64,000 bases of DNA, taken from positions 62,001 through 126,000 of the forward strand of contig NZ_CP163422.1 of assembly GCF_041429775.1 (NCBI RefSeq), in the 5' to 3' direction. The translations under genes and the position numbers were made by a program. The stretch's first letter is position 1. Every line of letters begins with the position of its first letter. Origin of the DNA: Glycocaulis abyssi (GTDB lineage: Bacteria; Pseudomonadota; Alphaproteobacteria; Caulobacterales; Maricaulaceae). The notes beneath the pieces are model-generated. The model was not told where the DNA came from, did not search any database, and was given only the letters and a program-made list of their open reading frames with translations. Shown here in pieces: positions 47,824-56,582 of this stretch.

Positions 47824-48260
47824 CAGTCCTGATCGGTCAGGGAAGCGGTTACGGTCGCATCAAAATGTTCTCTCTGGCTGGCATCGAGTATCTCGCGCAC
47901 ATCGAGAACATAGCGGATTGTCTCCAGCTGAAGTTCGCCCATCGCGTGATGGAAGTCATGGATCGCCGCGCGAACATTGTCGTCGAGCTGGTGGTCTGCC
48001 TCGATGGCTGCCGCCAGCCGGGTATTCGCCGCGCGCATTTCGCGTTCGCGGGCCTGGCGTTGAGCGGTATAGCGCGCCTCGATCTCGGCGACGCGGGCTC
48101 TCTGCCCGGCGGACAGGTCCAGCTCGTGATGTATGATGCGGTGAAGGGATGGCTCTGCTGCAGCGGACGAGAAGTAATGTGTGGCGCACCAGGCCGCAAA
48201 CACGCCTGCAAGGACCGCGAGGACGAGGCTTAGAGCGAGGTAGATACGAAGTCGTGTCAT
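47820..48260 (-). CDS. Periplasmic metal-sensor protein, CnrX-like
   Basis: 146 residues. One N-terminal membrane helix and a helical hairpin domain (LDLSAGQRARVAEIEARY, then DNVRAAIHDFHHAMGELQ) with many His residues, as in CnrX. In that family, metal binding to the sensor releases the sigma factor from the anti-sigma. It overlaps both neighbours by four bases. Confidence 0.82.
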   Translation of the reverse strand: MTRLRIYLALSLVLAVLAGVFAAWCATHYFSSAAAEPSLHRIIHHELDLSAGQRARVAEIEARYTAQRQAREREMRAANTRLAAAIEADHQLDDNVRAAIHDFHHAMGELQLETIRYVLDVREILDASQREHFDATVTASLTDQDW

Positions 48261-48544
48261 CGGCTTGTTCCCGTCAGCAATGTCGATGGAGCAAGCGGGG
48301 TGTTGGTGGAGAAAACCGCCATATCTTCCACCGTATGCCGTGGTGGCGCGCTAAGGAGCGCCGTGGCAAAGCCGAGCGCCAGCGCCGAGGCCGTTGCGGT
48401 TACAGGAAGTGCGCGCAGCCAGGCCGTTACCCGGCCAGATTGCATGACTTCGATCCGGCTCCAGACGCGCGCTTCCAATCCGGTGAGATCGCGGTCTGGC
48501 TCCGTCCTGAGTAGGCGGTTCAGAAGATTATCCAGCTGGTTCAT
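48257..48544 (-). CDS. Anti-sigma factor, CnrY-like
   Basis: 95 residues. A short cytoplasmic N-terminus (LDNLLNRLLRTEPDRDLTGLEARVW) would bind the sigma factor; one membrane helix (ALPVTATASALALGFATALL) leads to a small periplasmic tail. Size, topology and position as first gene of the three-gene operon match CnrY. Confidence 0.78.
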   Translation of the reverse strand: MNQLDNLLNRLLRTEPDRDLTGLEARVWSRIEVMQSGRVTAWLRALPVTATASALALGFATALLSAPPRHTVEDMAVFSTNTPLAPSTLLTGTSR

Positions 48545-48725
48545 GGTTTTCGCCTCATGCGTCCTACGATTTTACGTCCCGGCGCGGCATGTCCCTCATC
48601 TGCTGGTGCCCACCGGCCGGTAACGGCGCGGCGTTCCAGCTGAAATGATCAGTCAGAGGCCGGGAAGGGATAACGCCCGCTAATGCGTAAATACTCCAGA
48701 AGCGCCTGATCAGGGAGAGCAATCG

Positions 48726-49472
48726 ATGCCATTACTCAGACTCGCAATAGCCAGCGCCGCCGTCATGTTGCTGGCCGCCGCCGCGTTCGCACACACGGTG
48801 ATGACCCATTCCAGTATCCGCGATGGTGACGTGCTGGGCGAAGCGCCTTCGTCGTTCGATTTCGGCTTTGCCGACCCCGTCTCTCTCGTCGGGCTTGAGC
48901 TTGCCGTTGTCGACGGAGACGCAATCGATATCGGGTTTGAGCGCGTTCGGGGAATTCAGGACGAGTTTTCGGTACCGTTCCCGCCGCTCGAAGAGGGCAA
49001 TTACGTAATCCGGTGGCGCGCCGCGGCGCAGGACGGCCATGTCATGCGCGGCGAAATAGCCTTCGAGCTGAACGCCGACGCACACGCCGATGAGCACGGG
49101 CAACAGTCTTCCGGACACGACGATCACCACGACCATCACCATGATCATCACGATGAGGGCGCGCACGATGATCATGCAGGGCATGGTGATATGGTAGGGC
49201 TGATCCGGTCAGTCCCGTCCGATGGTGCCATTGTCGATAGCGGTCTCGAGCGGATCGAGCTGCATTTCGATCACCCGATGGCCGTGCGGTCGATCCAGCT
49301 GTCTACGCTCGCGATGGAGCGGATTACCGTTGAGTTCGAGGCGCAGGAGGCCCCAGTCACCTCCATTGAGGCCGCTACCGAACCTCTTGACCCCGGCGAA
49401 TACGAGTTGAGCTGGCGGGCTGATGGTGGCGACCATGAGATGAGCGGGACTGTCCGCTTCACTGTCGAGTAG
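48726..49472 (+). CDS. Periplasmic protein with two CopC domains and a His-rich linker
   Basis: 248 residues. A signal peptide ends AFAHT, so the mature protein starts at or near a His, as in CopC. The first CopC-like domain spans about 22-115 and the second about 155-248 (SVPSDGAIVDSG, LHFDHPMAVRSIQ). Between them lies a stretch very rich in His and Asp (about 122-150), likely a metal-binding linker. Single-domain CopC is the usual form, so this tandem form is uncommon. It probably stores or carries copper in the periplasm, alongside the convergent CopD gene. Confidence 0.85.
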   Translation: MPLLRLAIASAAVMLLAAAAFAHTVMTHSSIRDGDVLGEAPSSFDFGFADPVSLVGLELAVVDGDAIDIGFERVRGIQDEFSVPFPPLEEGNYVIRWRAAAQDGHVMRGEIAFELNADAHADEHGQQSSGHDDHHDHHHDHHDEGAHDDHAGHGDMVGLIRSVPSDGAIVDSGLERIELHFDHPMAVRSIQLSTLAMERITVEFEAQEAPVTSIEAATEPLDPGEYELSWRADGGDHEMSGTVRFTVE

Positions 49473-49510
49473 AGTAGAGGCGCTGGCGCTTGATGCAGGT
49501 GCGCGTGCGA

Positions 49511-50398
49511 TCAGCCAGAATGGGGCGGGGTTATACCCAGTACGGCGACGCACGCCACCACGCCTGCGCCGAGACCGGCCTCCACCAGTACCGCCCATCG
49601 TATCCGCCCGGCGGCCTGATCGGTCAGGCGCTGGGCGAGCGCTGGCGCAAGAACGAAGCGGTTGAGCGCCGCAAGGCCTACCATCCCGGCAAACAGGGCG
49701 AGCTTGACGATCAACCAGCTGCCATAAGCGGTCTCCAGCGTCGACATCACCCGGCCCGGCCCCGCAACAAGCACGGTGTTGGTCACGCCCGTGATGACCA
49801 GCGCCGCGACGGCAACGCTCCCGATGCCGGAAAAGCACGACAGGAGCTGAGCGGTCCGCTGGCGGTAGTCTCTCGACGCAGCCTGCGGAGCGAACAGCCG
49901 CGAAAGAAAGAGGCCGAGCGCACCCAGCCACACTGCCGCTGCGAGAATGTGGGCAACGGTAGAGGCCTTGTGCAGCCCGCCTTGCAGGCCCTCACCGGAC
50001 GCGGCATGGCCGGTCCAGGCGAAACTGGCGAGCGCTGCAGCGAGGAGCGCAAGGGCGGCCCATGCTCCAGACTGTCCGCGCCAGACCAGAAGCGCGCCGA
50101 GTGCCAGACCGGCAAGGATCGTGCGCGCGAGGAAACCCAGGGCCGGATCGAAGGTCGTCAGAATGAAGACCGCTCCATCCGGCGAGAACACCTCAGGCCA
50201 CGAGTCCAGAACCGCGTGAGAGAAGATCAGACCATTTGCAAGAGCTCCGGCGGCCAGCAGGCCGCAGCAGAGCGCGAGGGCCATCCGGCTTGCCCTGCCG
50301 GGTTTTTCCCCCGCCCAGAGCAGGGCCGCGAGAACACCGGCACCAAGCAGCCCCGTTCCGTATTGCAGTGTGCGAACAGTTATCTCCGCAGCGTCCAT
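49511..50398 (-). CDS. copD: CopD-like copper membrane protein
   Basis: About 295 residues with eight hydrophobic helices. Conserved features include VRTLQYGTGLLGAGVLA, TGHAASGEG, HILAAAVWLGALGLF (a His in a membrane helix) and GSWLIVKLALFAGMVGLAALNR. CopD proteins are thought to import copper from CopC. ATG 50398 is chosen over GTG 50407 because of GGAG spacing. Convergent with the CopC gene, unlike the usual copCD order. Confidence 0.85.
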   Translation of the reverse strand: MDAAEITVRTLQYGTGLLGAGVLAALLWAGEKPGRASRMALALCCGLLAAGALANGLIFSHAVLDSWPEVFSPDGAVFILTTFDPALGFLARTILAGLALGALLVWRGQSGAWAALALLAAALASFAWTGHAASGEGLQGGLHKASTVAHILAAAVWLGALGLFLSRLFAPQAASRDYRQRTAQLLSCFSGIGSVAVAALVITGVTNTVLVAGPGRVMSTLETAYGSWLIVKLALFAGMVGLAALNRFVLAPALAQRLTDQAAGRIRWAVLVEAGLGAGVVACVAVLGITPPHSG

Positions 50399-50546
50399 GA
50401 TGCCCACTCCAGCGGTCTTGCACTACGGGCCTATACGCGCCGGACCCCGACGTCACTTCGTCCCGTTTCACCTGGTCCGGGAAGGGCATCGCCCCGACCG
50501 GGCGCCATCACACCTGACAGCCTTCAATGATAGCAAGGAGAAGAAG

Positions 50547-50990
50547 ATGACCTTTGTTTCGCTCGGAGCCCGGCTTGCCGCCGCCACGCTTTTCGGCCTC
50601 TGCACGACCGCCGCCCTGGCACACGAGGTGGAGGTTGTCGGCGATGGCCGCTATCTCGTGATTGTTGGCTTCGTTAACGAGCCGATCTTTACCGGTGAAC
50701 GTAACGGCCTTGATCTGATCATCCGCCCTGCAGGCGAACGCGAAGCGATTCCTGGGCTGGAAGACGGACTGTATGCCGAGCTCATTGCGCCAGATGGCGA
50801 GACACGCAGAGCCTTCGATATACGCCCGCAATATCCGCATCCCGGACGCTATACCTTTGACGTGATGCTGACAGAGCCTGGCCGTTATCACGTGCGGGTG
50901 TGGGGCGAGATTCACGATGTCAGTTTCGATGTGACGCTGCCACTCGACGAGGTGACACCGATTTCAACGCTGCGTTTCCCAACGGAGTGA
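50547..50990 (+). CDS. Periplasmic protein of the copper cluster
   Basis: 147 residues from ATG 50547, which has AAGGAG upstream. A signal peptide (AATLFGLCTTAALAHEV) precedes a beta-rich mature domain that looks like an immunoglobulin-type fold (RYTFDVMLTEPGRYHVRVWGE). The mature N-terminus again begins near His, like CopC. Similar small proteins accompany copCD genes; exact role unknown. The open frame further upstream is not needed. Confidence 0.7.
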   Translation: MTFVSLGARLAAATLFGLCTTAALAHEVEVVGDGRYLVIVGFVNEPIFTGERNGLDLIIRPAGEREAIPGLEDGLYAELIAPDGETRRAFDIRPQYPHPGRYTFDVMLTEPGRYHVRVWGEIHDVSFDVTLPLDEVTPISTLRFPTE

Positions 50991-51411
50991 TCCCAGCAGC
51001 AGCGCTCGCCGAGGACTCTAAAACGCTGCCAGACGCCCATTTTGAGTTTGTGCTGTCTGACCAGCATAGAATGCCGGGGCATTTGCAGGAGCCTTACTAA
51101 TGCCTGCAAAGGGCAGGAGGTTCGGCGCCTAAACCACTCGAGGGCAGATGACGCCGTCTAATCGGCGATAGCGTCTCGGCAGATCTGAATACTCACTGCT
51201 ACACGGCAAGCCCTTTGCAGTGATCACAGGCGAAAAAGCTACTTTCGGGCGGTTTGCTCGGGACCCCGGCGCATTGGGGTTGGGTCCTCCAAACTAGCAA
51301 TGAGATCAAGGGTCTCATGTAGCCGTCCCTTGCCGCTGGAGCTGTCCAGTCTAATTCGCTGATATATCGTTTACTCTTGCCCGATTTATACGCCTGCTAT
51401 AAACCGCCGCC
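50991..51411 (+). other. Gene-free junction between copper cargo and plasmid backbone
   Basis: 420 bases without a convincing gene. Short inverted repeats are present (CCTGC near 51098 and GCAGG near 51115). No terminal repeat, IS end or attachment site matching the left cargo border at 37633-37860 was seen. Confidence 0.4.
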
Positions 51412-51852
51412 ATGGCAAAACCTTCGTCCAAAATAAGCGTAAGGGTCGCTATCGCTGCCGCCCATCAGAAGCGGCACGAACAGTTTCTCTATTCCCTGTC
51501 CACGAAATACAACACTCCAATATATACCGTAGGCTCGCTTATCGTTACACGTTGTACTAGCGCCGTTCTCGAAAACTTACCTCAGAATTTTTATGCGCCG
51601 CCAAATGATAGCGCTGTTTATGTGATTTCAATCCCTCGCATTCTTCATACGCATGTTCAAGAGATCATAAACGTTTCTATTACGACATTCTTCTATCACA
51701 CGATGCACCTATTTTATACAGATTCACGTATTCAAACCGATGTCATGTATTCTCTCGCAGAATCGTTGGAAACGACCGTTTCTGAACTTTTCGCCTGCCT
51801 CCATGACAATACGCCTATACCGCCCGGCGCCACCACCATGAGCAAAGTGTAA
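51412..51852 (+). CDS. Unknown protein, AT-richer than its neighbours
   Basis: 146 residues with a basic N-terminus (MAKPSSKISVRVAIAAAHQKRH) and a mixed, mostly helical body. No known domain. Codon use looks lower in GC than the backbone genes around it, suggesting recent transfer. It stands 70 bases before ardC on the same strand and may share its promoter. Confidence 0.6.
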   Translation: MAKPSSKISVRVAIAAAHQKRHEQFLYSLSTKYNTPIYTVGSLIVTRCTSAVLENLPQNFYAPPNDSAVYVISIPRILHTHVQEIINVSITTFFYHTMHLFYTDSRIQTDVMYSLAESLETTVSELFACLHDNTPIPPGATTMSKV

Positions 51853-51922
51853 AAGTCAGACAGCGGGACTGACAGGCTTTGGCCAGAGGAAAGGCCTCTG
51901 GAGCCTGCTCAGGAGACCCGCC

Positions 51923-52873
51923 ATGCCTCGCAAAGCTCTACCGCGCACACAGCGCGCGGACATCTACGAAGAGATCACCAACAAGATCATCAGCCAACTC
52001 GAAGACGGCCGGCTGCCTTGGGTTCAGCCATGGGCTCGCAATGGAAATTCCTCTGTTGCCATGCCACTGAACGCCTCAACCGGCCGCACCTATTCCGGCA
52101 TCAATATCCTGCTGCTCTGGGGCGCTGCCATCGAGCGGGGATTTGCCGGCCAAAGCTGGCTCACTTTCCGGCAGGCTCTTTCCCTTGGTGGAAATGTCCG
52201 CAAAGGCGAGCGCGGCACTACCGTGGTCTATGCCGACAAATTCGTGCCTCAATCCGAGAAGGACCGCGCTCTTCAGTCTGGCGACGAGCCTTCCGCCATT
52301 CCTTTTCTGAAACGCTTCACCGTTTTCAACGCCGATCAGTGCGAGGGGCTTCCCGAACACATTGCCCCCCAGGCTCCGCCAGTGCCGGAAGGCCTGATCG
52401 ACCCCACGGTCCACGCAATCATCTCCGCAACGGGAATCGACTTTCGTATTGGCGGGGACCGCGCTTTCTATGTGCCACGTCATGACTACGTGCAGGTGCC
52501 ACCACCCCAGGCCTATTTCGACACGATTGACTGGCATCGCACCGCCCTGCATGAGCTGGGTCACGCCACAGGTCATCCTTCGCGCCTTGACCGCGATCTC
52601 TCCGGCTCCTTCGGCTGCAGGAAATATGCTTTCGAAGAGCTCATCGCTGAGATGACAGCGGCCTTCACATGCGCCGCCCTTGGCATCGAGCCAACCGTGC
52701 GGCACGCCGACTATATCGGCTCCTGGCTAGAGGTTCTGCGAGAGGACAAACGCGCCATCGTCCGCGCTGCCAGTCAGGCCAGCAAGGCGGCAGACTGGAT
52801 TCTCGCTTTCCGGCCGGCTCTTGAAGCAGATGCAGCGGGCGACCAACTCGAAGCCCAAGCAATAGCTGCTTGA
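51923..52873 (+). CDS. ardC: ArdC-like antirestriction protein
   Basis: 316 residues. An N-terminal single-strand DNA-binding domain (IYEEITNKIISQLEDGRLPWVQPW) is followed by a zincin-like metalloprotease domain with HELGHATGHPSRLDR (H210, E211, H214), the ArdC layout. ArdC protects incoming plasmid DNA from host restriction. AGGAGACCCGCC precedes the ATG; similar leaders occur before radC and the gene at 56583. Confidence 0.88.
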   Translation: MPRKALPRTQRADIYEEITNKIISQLEDGRLPWVQPWARNGNSSVAMPLNASTGRTYSGINILLLWGAAIERGFAGQSWLTFRQALSLGGNVRKGERGTTVVYADKFVPQSEKDRALQSGDEPSAIPFLKRFTVFNADQCEGLPEHIAPQAPPVPEGLIDPTVHAIISATGIDFRIGGDRAFYVPRHDYVQVPPPQAYFDTIDWHRTALHELGHATGHPSRLDRDLSGSFGCRKYAFEELIAEMTAAFTCAALGIEPTVRHADYIGSWLEVLREDKRAIVRAASQASKAADWILAFRPALEADAAGDQLEAQAIAA

Positions 52874-53273
52874 GCATTATCAGTATCGTCGCATGCTCTG
52901 GCCAACCCCAGTTTTCCAGAAATTGCATATTACCGGATCGGCTAACCGGTTTAGCCCCCTGCCATATCTGCACCGGCGCCTTCTCCTTCGCATAAGCGCG
53001 AGGGGGAGGCGCCTACGGCGCTTTCAGCAAGGCTGAAAACCCACACGGGACCTTACAAGCTCACCCTTCAACACCTCTGCCTCAAATCTTTAAATTCCAA
53101 TCTCAATTTATCGAATTGCCACCCCCATAAGTGCCAACCCGGATACGCATTTACCCGGACGGTCCATCCCGCTCTCAAATTCAAGAAATGAGGGAATGAA
53201 GTTGAACCTGATGATCGAGAAGCAGTTGGCGATACGCGCCAGACGGTCACCAGGATCGACAGGAGAGACTATT
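52874..53273 (+). other. Leader region of the first SSB gene
   Basis: 400 bases with no gene. It holds the hairpin TTTCAG-CAAGG-CTGAAA near 53020-53040 and pyrimidine-rich sequence. The promoter of the ssb operon should be here but no clear boxes can be chosen. The open frame that begins at 53196 is not used because the SSB start with AGGAGAG is at 53274. Confidence 0.4.
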
Positions 53274-53708
53274 ATGGCCAGCTTTGACATCACGGGCCAC
53301 CTCGGCCAAGACGCCGTTATCCGCGAGATTGGTCGTGCTAACGGTTCGACTACAGAAGTCGCTTTCATCTCGATCGCGTCAAATGACTACGCCGGCGCCG
53401 ATCGCCAGGGCAAGCCGATCTACAATGTGAACTGGTACGATGTAGCCACTTTCCGCAAGGATCTGATCAGCTTCCTGAAGAAGCACGGCAAGAAGGGCGC
53501 CATGCTCCAGATCCGTGGCGATATGGACAGCGAGCGCGTTCAGGCGGACGGCAAATACTTTTCCGTCACCCGCTTCCGCGTCGGCCAGACCGGCTTCATG
53601 ACGCTGCTGCGCCCCGCCTCTGAGAAGAGCGCTGATGAACGTCAGTCATCCGCCGAGCAGCGGCCCGCATTCGCCTCCGATACGCTCGACGACAACATTC
53701 CGTTCTAG
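53274..53708 (+). CDS. ssb: Single-stranded DNA-binding protein (first copy)
   Basis: 144 residues from ATG 53274. OB-fold motifs: ITGHLGQDAVIREIG, VAFISIASNDY and WYDVATFRKDLISFLKKHGKKG. The acidic tail ends DTLDDNIPF, the clamp used by SSB to recruit partner proteins. Plasmid SSBs protect the transferred strand. A second, shorter SSB gene lies 1.6 kb downstream. Confidence 0.92.
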   Translation: MASFDITGHLGQDAVIREIGRANGSTTEVAFISIASNDYAGADRQGKPIYNVNWYDVATFRKDLISFLKKHGKKGAMLQIRGDMDSERVQADGKYFSVTRFRVGQTGFMTLLRPASEKSADERQSSAEQRPAFASDTLDDNIPF

Positions 53709-53722
53709 CGGACACCTAGCCA

Positions 53723-53748
53723 GCGGCAGTGCCATAAGGCGCTGCCGC
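53723..53748 (+). terminator. Hairpin after ssb
   Basis: GCGGCAGTGCC pairs with GGCGCTGCCGC (one G-T pair) around ATAA. No strong T run follows, so it may be a weak terminator or an mRNA stabiliser. Confidence 0.45.
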
Positions 53749-53783
53749 CCGCTTTCCCACTTCACACACTCTGGAGGTTCGTC

Positions 53784-54023
53784 ATGATGACGAATAGCGA
53801 GCGCGCCGAACGCGGCGAGGCTGCCGTTGACGGCTATCTGGCCTATGGCGGCGATCTGAGAGGCAGCTTCGACACCGAGGAACTGCTCCATGACGTTTTC
53901 ACCGACCTGCACCATTGGGCGGTAGGGCAGGGCCTGTCTAGGCGTGATGTCGAAACCACCTTCGGCAAAGCCGCCCAATCCTATCTCGACGAACTGGCTG
54001 AAGACGAAGAAGGCGGCTCCTAG
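53784..54023 (+). CDS. Small unknown plasmid-backbone protein
   Basis: 79 residues, acidic and helical (DTEELLHDVFTDLHHWAVGQG, YLDELAEDEEGG). TGGAGG lies before the ATG; a second ATG follows at once. No known domain. It sits between ssb and radC genes in a same-strand row of short plasmid genes and its stop codon is inside a hairpin. Confidence 0.65.
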   Translation: MMTNSERAERGEAAVDGYLAYGGDLRGSFDTEELLHDVFTDLHHWAVGQGLSRRDVETTFGKAAQSYLDELAEDEEGGS

Positions 54024-54030
54024 CCGCCTT
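54010..54030 (+). terminator. Hairpin overlapping a stop codon
   Basis: AAGGCGGCT-CCT-AGCCGCCTT, a perfect nine-base stem whose loop region contains the TAG of the preceding gene, followed by a T/C-rich tail. Confidence 0.55.
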
Positions 54031-54082
54031 CATTCCTTCCTCGTTCCTCAATCCTTGACACACATCTGCAGGGAGTCCCGCC

Positions 54083-54565
54083 ATGCAGACCGCCCTAGAT
54101 CTCGAAAACCCACATTGCGGGTATGCACCCCAGGACGCCGCGATCATCGCTGAGGCGCGCGCGGTGCTCCGCCGTTACATGATCCACCGGCCCCAGATCA
54201 CCAGCTTTACCACCGCCAAGGATTATCTGCGTACCGCCTTCGCCGGGGAGAAGCAGGAGGTGTTCCGCGTCCTCTACCTCGATATCAAGAACAGGCTCAT
54301 CGAGGACCATCTTGCAGGCCGCGGCACCGTAAATCACACACCTGTCTATCCGCGTGAACTGATCCGCCGTGCGCTGGAAGTCGGCGCATCCGCCATGATC
54401 CTAGCGCACAACCACCCATCGGGTGATCTCACGCCCAGCCACGCCGATATCGTAATGACCCGCAAGATCCTCGATGTCGCCAAACCCTTCGATATCGCCG
54501 TCCACGACCACTTCATCGTGGCCGGTGACGAAATAGGCTCCATGCGCTCTGCCGGTCTCATGTAG
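54083..54565 (+). CDS. radC: RadC-like JAB-domain protein
   Basis: 160 residues covering only the JAB/MPN metal-binding domain of RadC: AHNHPSGDLTPSHADI (H109, H111) and an upstream acidic stretch. The usual N-terminal helix-hairpin-helix of chromosomal RadC is missing, as in plasmid-borne forms. Function of this family remains unclear despite the name. GGGAGTCCCGCC precedes the ATG. Confidence 0.88.
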   Translation: MQTALDLENPHCGYAPQDAAIIAEARAVLRRYMIHRPQITSFTTAKDYLRTAFAGEKQEVFRVLYLDIKNRLIEDHLAGRGTVNHTPVYPRELIRRALEVGASAMILAHNHPSGDLTPSHADIVMTRKILDVAKPFDIAVHDHFIVAGDEIGSMRSAGLM

Positions 54566-54663
54566 CCCGGCGCGCCGCTTCAACTCAATCGCACATTCCT
54601 GCAGGCCCGCGCCGCGCACACGCGCGCGCCCGGTCCTGCCCGCAACCCACGGAGATCCGCACC

Positions 54664-55137
54664 ATGCAATCGCTCCACCTGCCCGAAGACCTCGTGCAAG
54701 ACGCACTGGAACGTCTTCGCTCCACCCTCGAACACACGTTCGAGGACATGCACGAAGACCTTACTCAGACAGACCAGAGCCGGGCCGAGTACGAGGCGCT
54801 GATGCGCCGCTACTGGCCCTATCTGGGAATGACCGCGCCCCATCCCCTCTGGAAAGACCAGTCCATACCGGCCTTCGAGCTTTCGCCCGAGGATCAGGAG
54901 ATCCAGAACCAGATCGGTGAGGCCGATGACACTGAAGGCCCCATACGTCTCTGGTCAGCACGCACCTACCGGCGCGAAATCATCATCGCGCGAGAGGATG
55001 TCCAGGTTAGCGCGCGTTCCGAACGCGAAGCGCTCGAAATCATCCGCGATGGCGAAGTCCTCGCCGCCACGAATTTCGAAATCAGCAACACGCTCGAAAC
55101 CGAGGTGACCGAGATAACGATGCTCTGTGAAGCCTAG
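54664..55137 (+). CDS. Unknown plasmid-backbone protein
   Basis: 157 residues. The N-terminal half is helical and acidic (DALERLRSTLEHTFEDMHED); the C-terminal half alternates strands and helices (REIIIAREDVQVSARSERE). No recognised family. CGGAGATCCGCACC precedes the ATG, like other leaders in this gene row. Confidence 0.65.
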   Translation: MQSLHLPEDLVQDALERLRSTLEHTFEDMHEDLTQTDQSRAEYEALMRRYWPYLGMTAPHPLWKDQSIPAFELSPEDQEIQNQIGEADDTEGPIRLWSARTYRREIIIAREDVQVSARSEREALEIIRDGEVLAATNFEISNTLETEVTEITMLCEA

Positions 55138-55293
55138 CCGTCACACAAACCCTCAATACCTCAACCGTCGCCTCAATCGCAACCCTTCCTCAACCCGTCC
55201 AAAAGGAAAACCGGGAAAGAATTCATGCTCATAAGGGCATGAAGAAAAGGCATGACGCCTGATCGGCCTCTTGGGCATAAACAGGAGATACCC

Positions 55294-55641
55294 ATGAACA
55301 AGTTCATCATTTCCGGAAATCTTGGAGCCGATGCGGATATCCGCGAACGCGAGCACAATGGCGAAACGCGCCGCCATGCCTTCATCCGCGTCTGCTCGGA
55401 AACCTATACCGGCCAGAAGGATGGCCAGCCCACCTACCGCAAGGACTGGTTCTCGGTCGCCGTCTTCAATCAGGGCCTGGTCAACTATCTCGAAAAGCAC
55501 GGCAAGAAGGGCGCTTACGTCCTCGTGGAAGGCGAGATGGAACTGCGCCGCGTCGATGAAGCGCGCGACGCTGCCGTCGAGACCCTCTACCGCGTAACGC
55601 AGAGCAACGGCTCCATCGAGCTGGTGAACCGCGCCAACTAA
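55294..55641 (+). CDS. ssb: Second, short single-stranded DNA-binding protein
   Basis: 115 residues from ATG 55294 with CAGGAGA upstream. OB-fold motifs FIISGNLGADADIRE, HAFIRVCSETY and WFSVAVFNQGLVNYLEKHG are present. It lacks the acidic C-terminal tail of normal SSB (ends SIELVNRAN), so it may not recruit the usual partners. A strong terminator follows. Confidence 0.85.
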   Translation: MNKFIISGNLGADADIREREHNGETRRHAFIRVCSETYTGQKDGQPTYRKDWFSVAVFNQGLVNYLEKHGKKGAYVLVEGEMELRRVDEARDAAVETLYRVTQSNGSIELVNRAN

Positions 55642-55666
55642 CCTCGCCATACCCCCGGCCGACATG

Positions 55667-55695
55667 AAAAGGGCGCTCCCGAGGAGCGTCCTTTT
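55667..55695 (+). terminator. Terminator after the second ssb
   Basis: AAAAGGGCGCTCC pairs with GGAGCGTCCTTTT (one G-T pair) around CGA, followed by CTCTT. The A-flanked stem would work in both directions. Confidence 0.75.
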
Positions 55696-55769
55696 CTCTT
55701 GGACCCCACCGCTCCGCATCAAAGCGAAAAATCAGGACGCCTCCAGCGAACCCGCAATGGAGGAAGCCA

Positions 55770-56242
55770 TGTCTGTCAACTTCGCGGCCATCAAGACCCG
55801 TCCCACACGAGATCTTGAAGCCGAGTATTGGGGCGACGCCGACAAGCTCTTCGAGGGCCGCCGCCTGACGACCGGCAAAGTCGAGCTGATGAATGAATGG
55901 CGCTGCGCCCACTACGCCTTCGACGATATCGCCACCGATTTCGTGATCGATCGCAAGCGCTACACCGTCATCTTCAAAGGCCCACGTGCGGAAACCTGCG
56001 CCGGCGGACTACGGCGCGCCATTACCGACTACCTGGTTGAGGCCTACGAGAAGACCGAGGATCCAGCCATCTTCCGGACGTTCAAAATGCCGGTTCTCGT
56101 CACCGGCACCTGGAAGCCTCGCCACTGGCGCGATTCACGCGGCGTCTGGCGCCGCACGCATGAACTGATCGCCGCGAGCTGGTCCTATACCGATCCCAAT
56201 ACCGGCCAGCACATGGAAGAAGGGCGTAATCCGCGCCTCTGA
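55770..56242 (+). CDS. Unknown plasmid-backbone protein
   Basis: 157 residues from ATG 55770 with GGAGGAAGCC upstream; a longer frame would include the terminator before it. The protein is rich in Trp, Arg and Tyr (EYWGDADKLFEGRRL, GTWKPRHWRDSRGVWRRTHE), with no known domain or membrane segment. Its length and place in the gene row support a real gene. Confidence 0.65.
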
Positions 56243-56390
56243 CCGTTTCGGCAGCGAAAAGCGAAGCGCGGTGCCAGCCCGCGCGAGCTGTGGGAGATGG
56301 GCTCCCCGGCCTATGGCGATAAGCCTTCGCTGCTGAAGGGAGTGAAGCTGATGTGGTTCTTACCGTTTAGCTTCTCTCTAGACGTGAAAA

Positions 56391-56426
56391 AGACCCGGAC
56401 TAGCTGGCAAGTTAGACTCCGGGTCT
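56391..56426 (-). terminator. Hairpin with T-run on the minus strand
   Basis: AGACCCGGA (56391-56399) pairs with TCCGGGTCT (56418-56426). Read on the minus strand the stem is followed by TTTTTC, a rho-independent terminator for leftward transcription, although the surrounding genes run right. An antisense RNA or bidirectional function is possible. Confidence 0.6.
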
Positions 56427-56582
56427 CTCTCATCGCGTTCTAGAAAAACGGGGGTCGGGCGAAAGCTCGATCCCCACTCCCTCAATCTATCCCATCCCCA
56501 GCCATTTGTGAACCCGCTCGCACGGGCGCGCCGCCATGCGCGCACCCGCAGCGATGCTTCACCAGCAACAAGGAGTCCCGTC

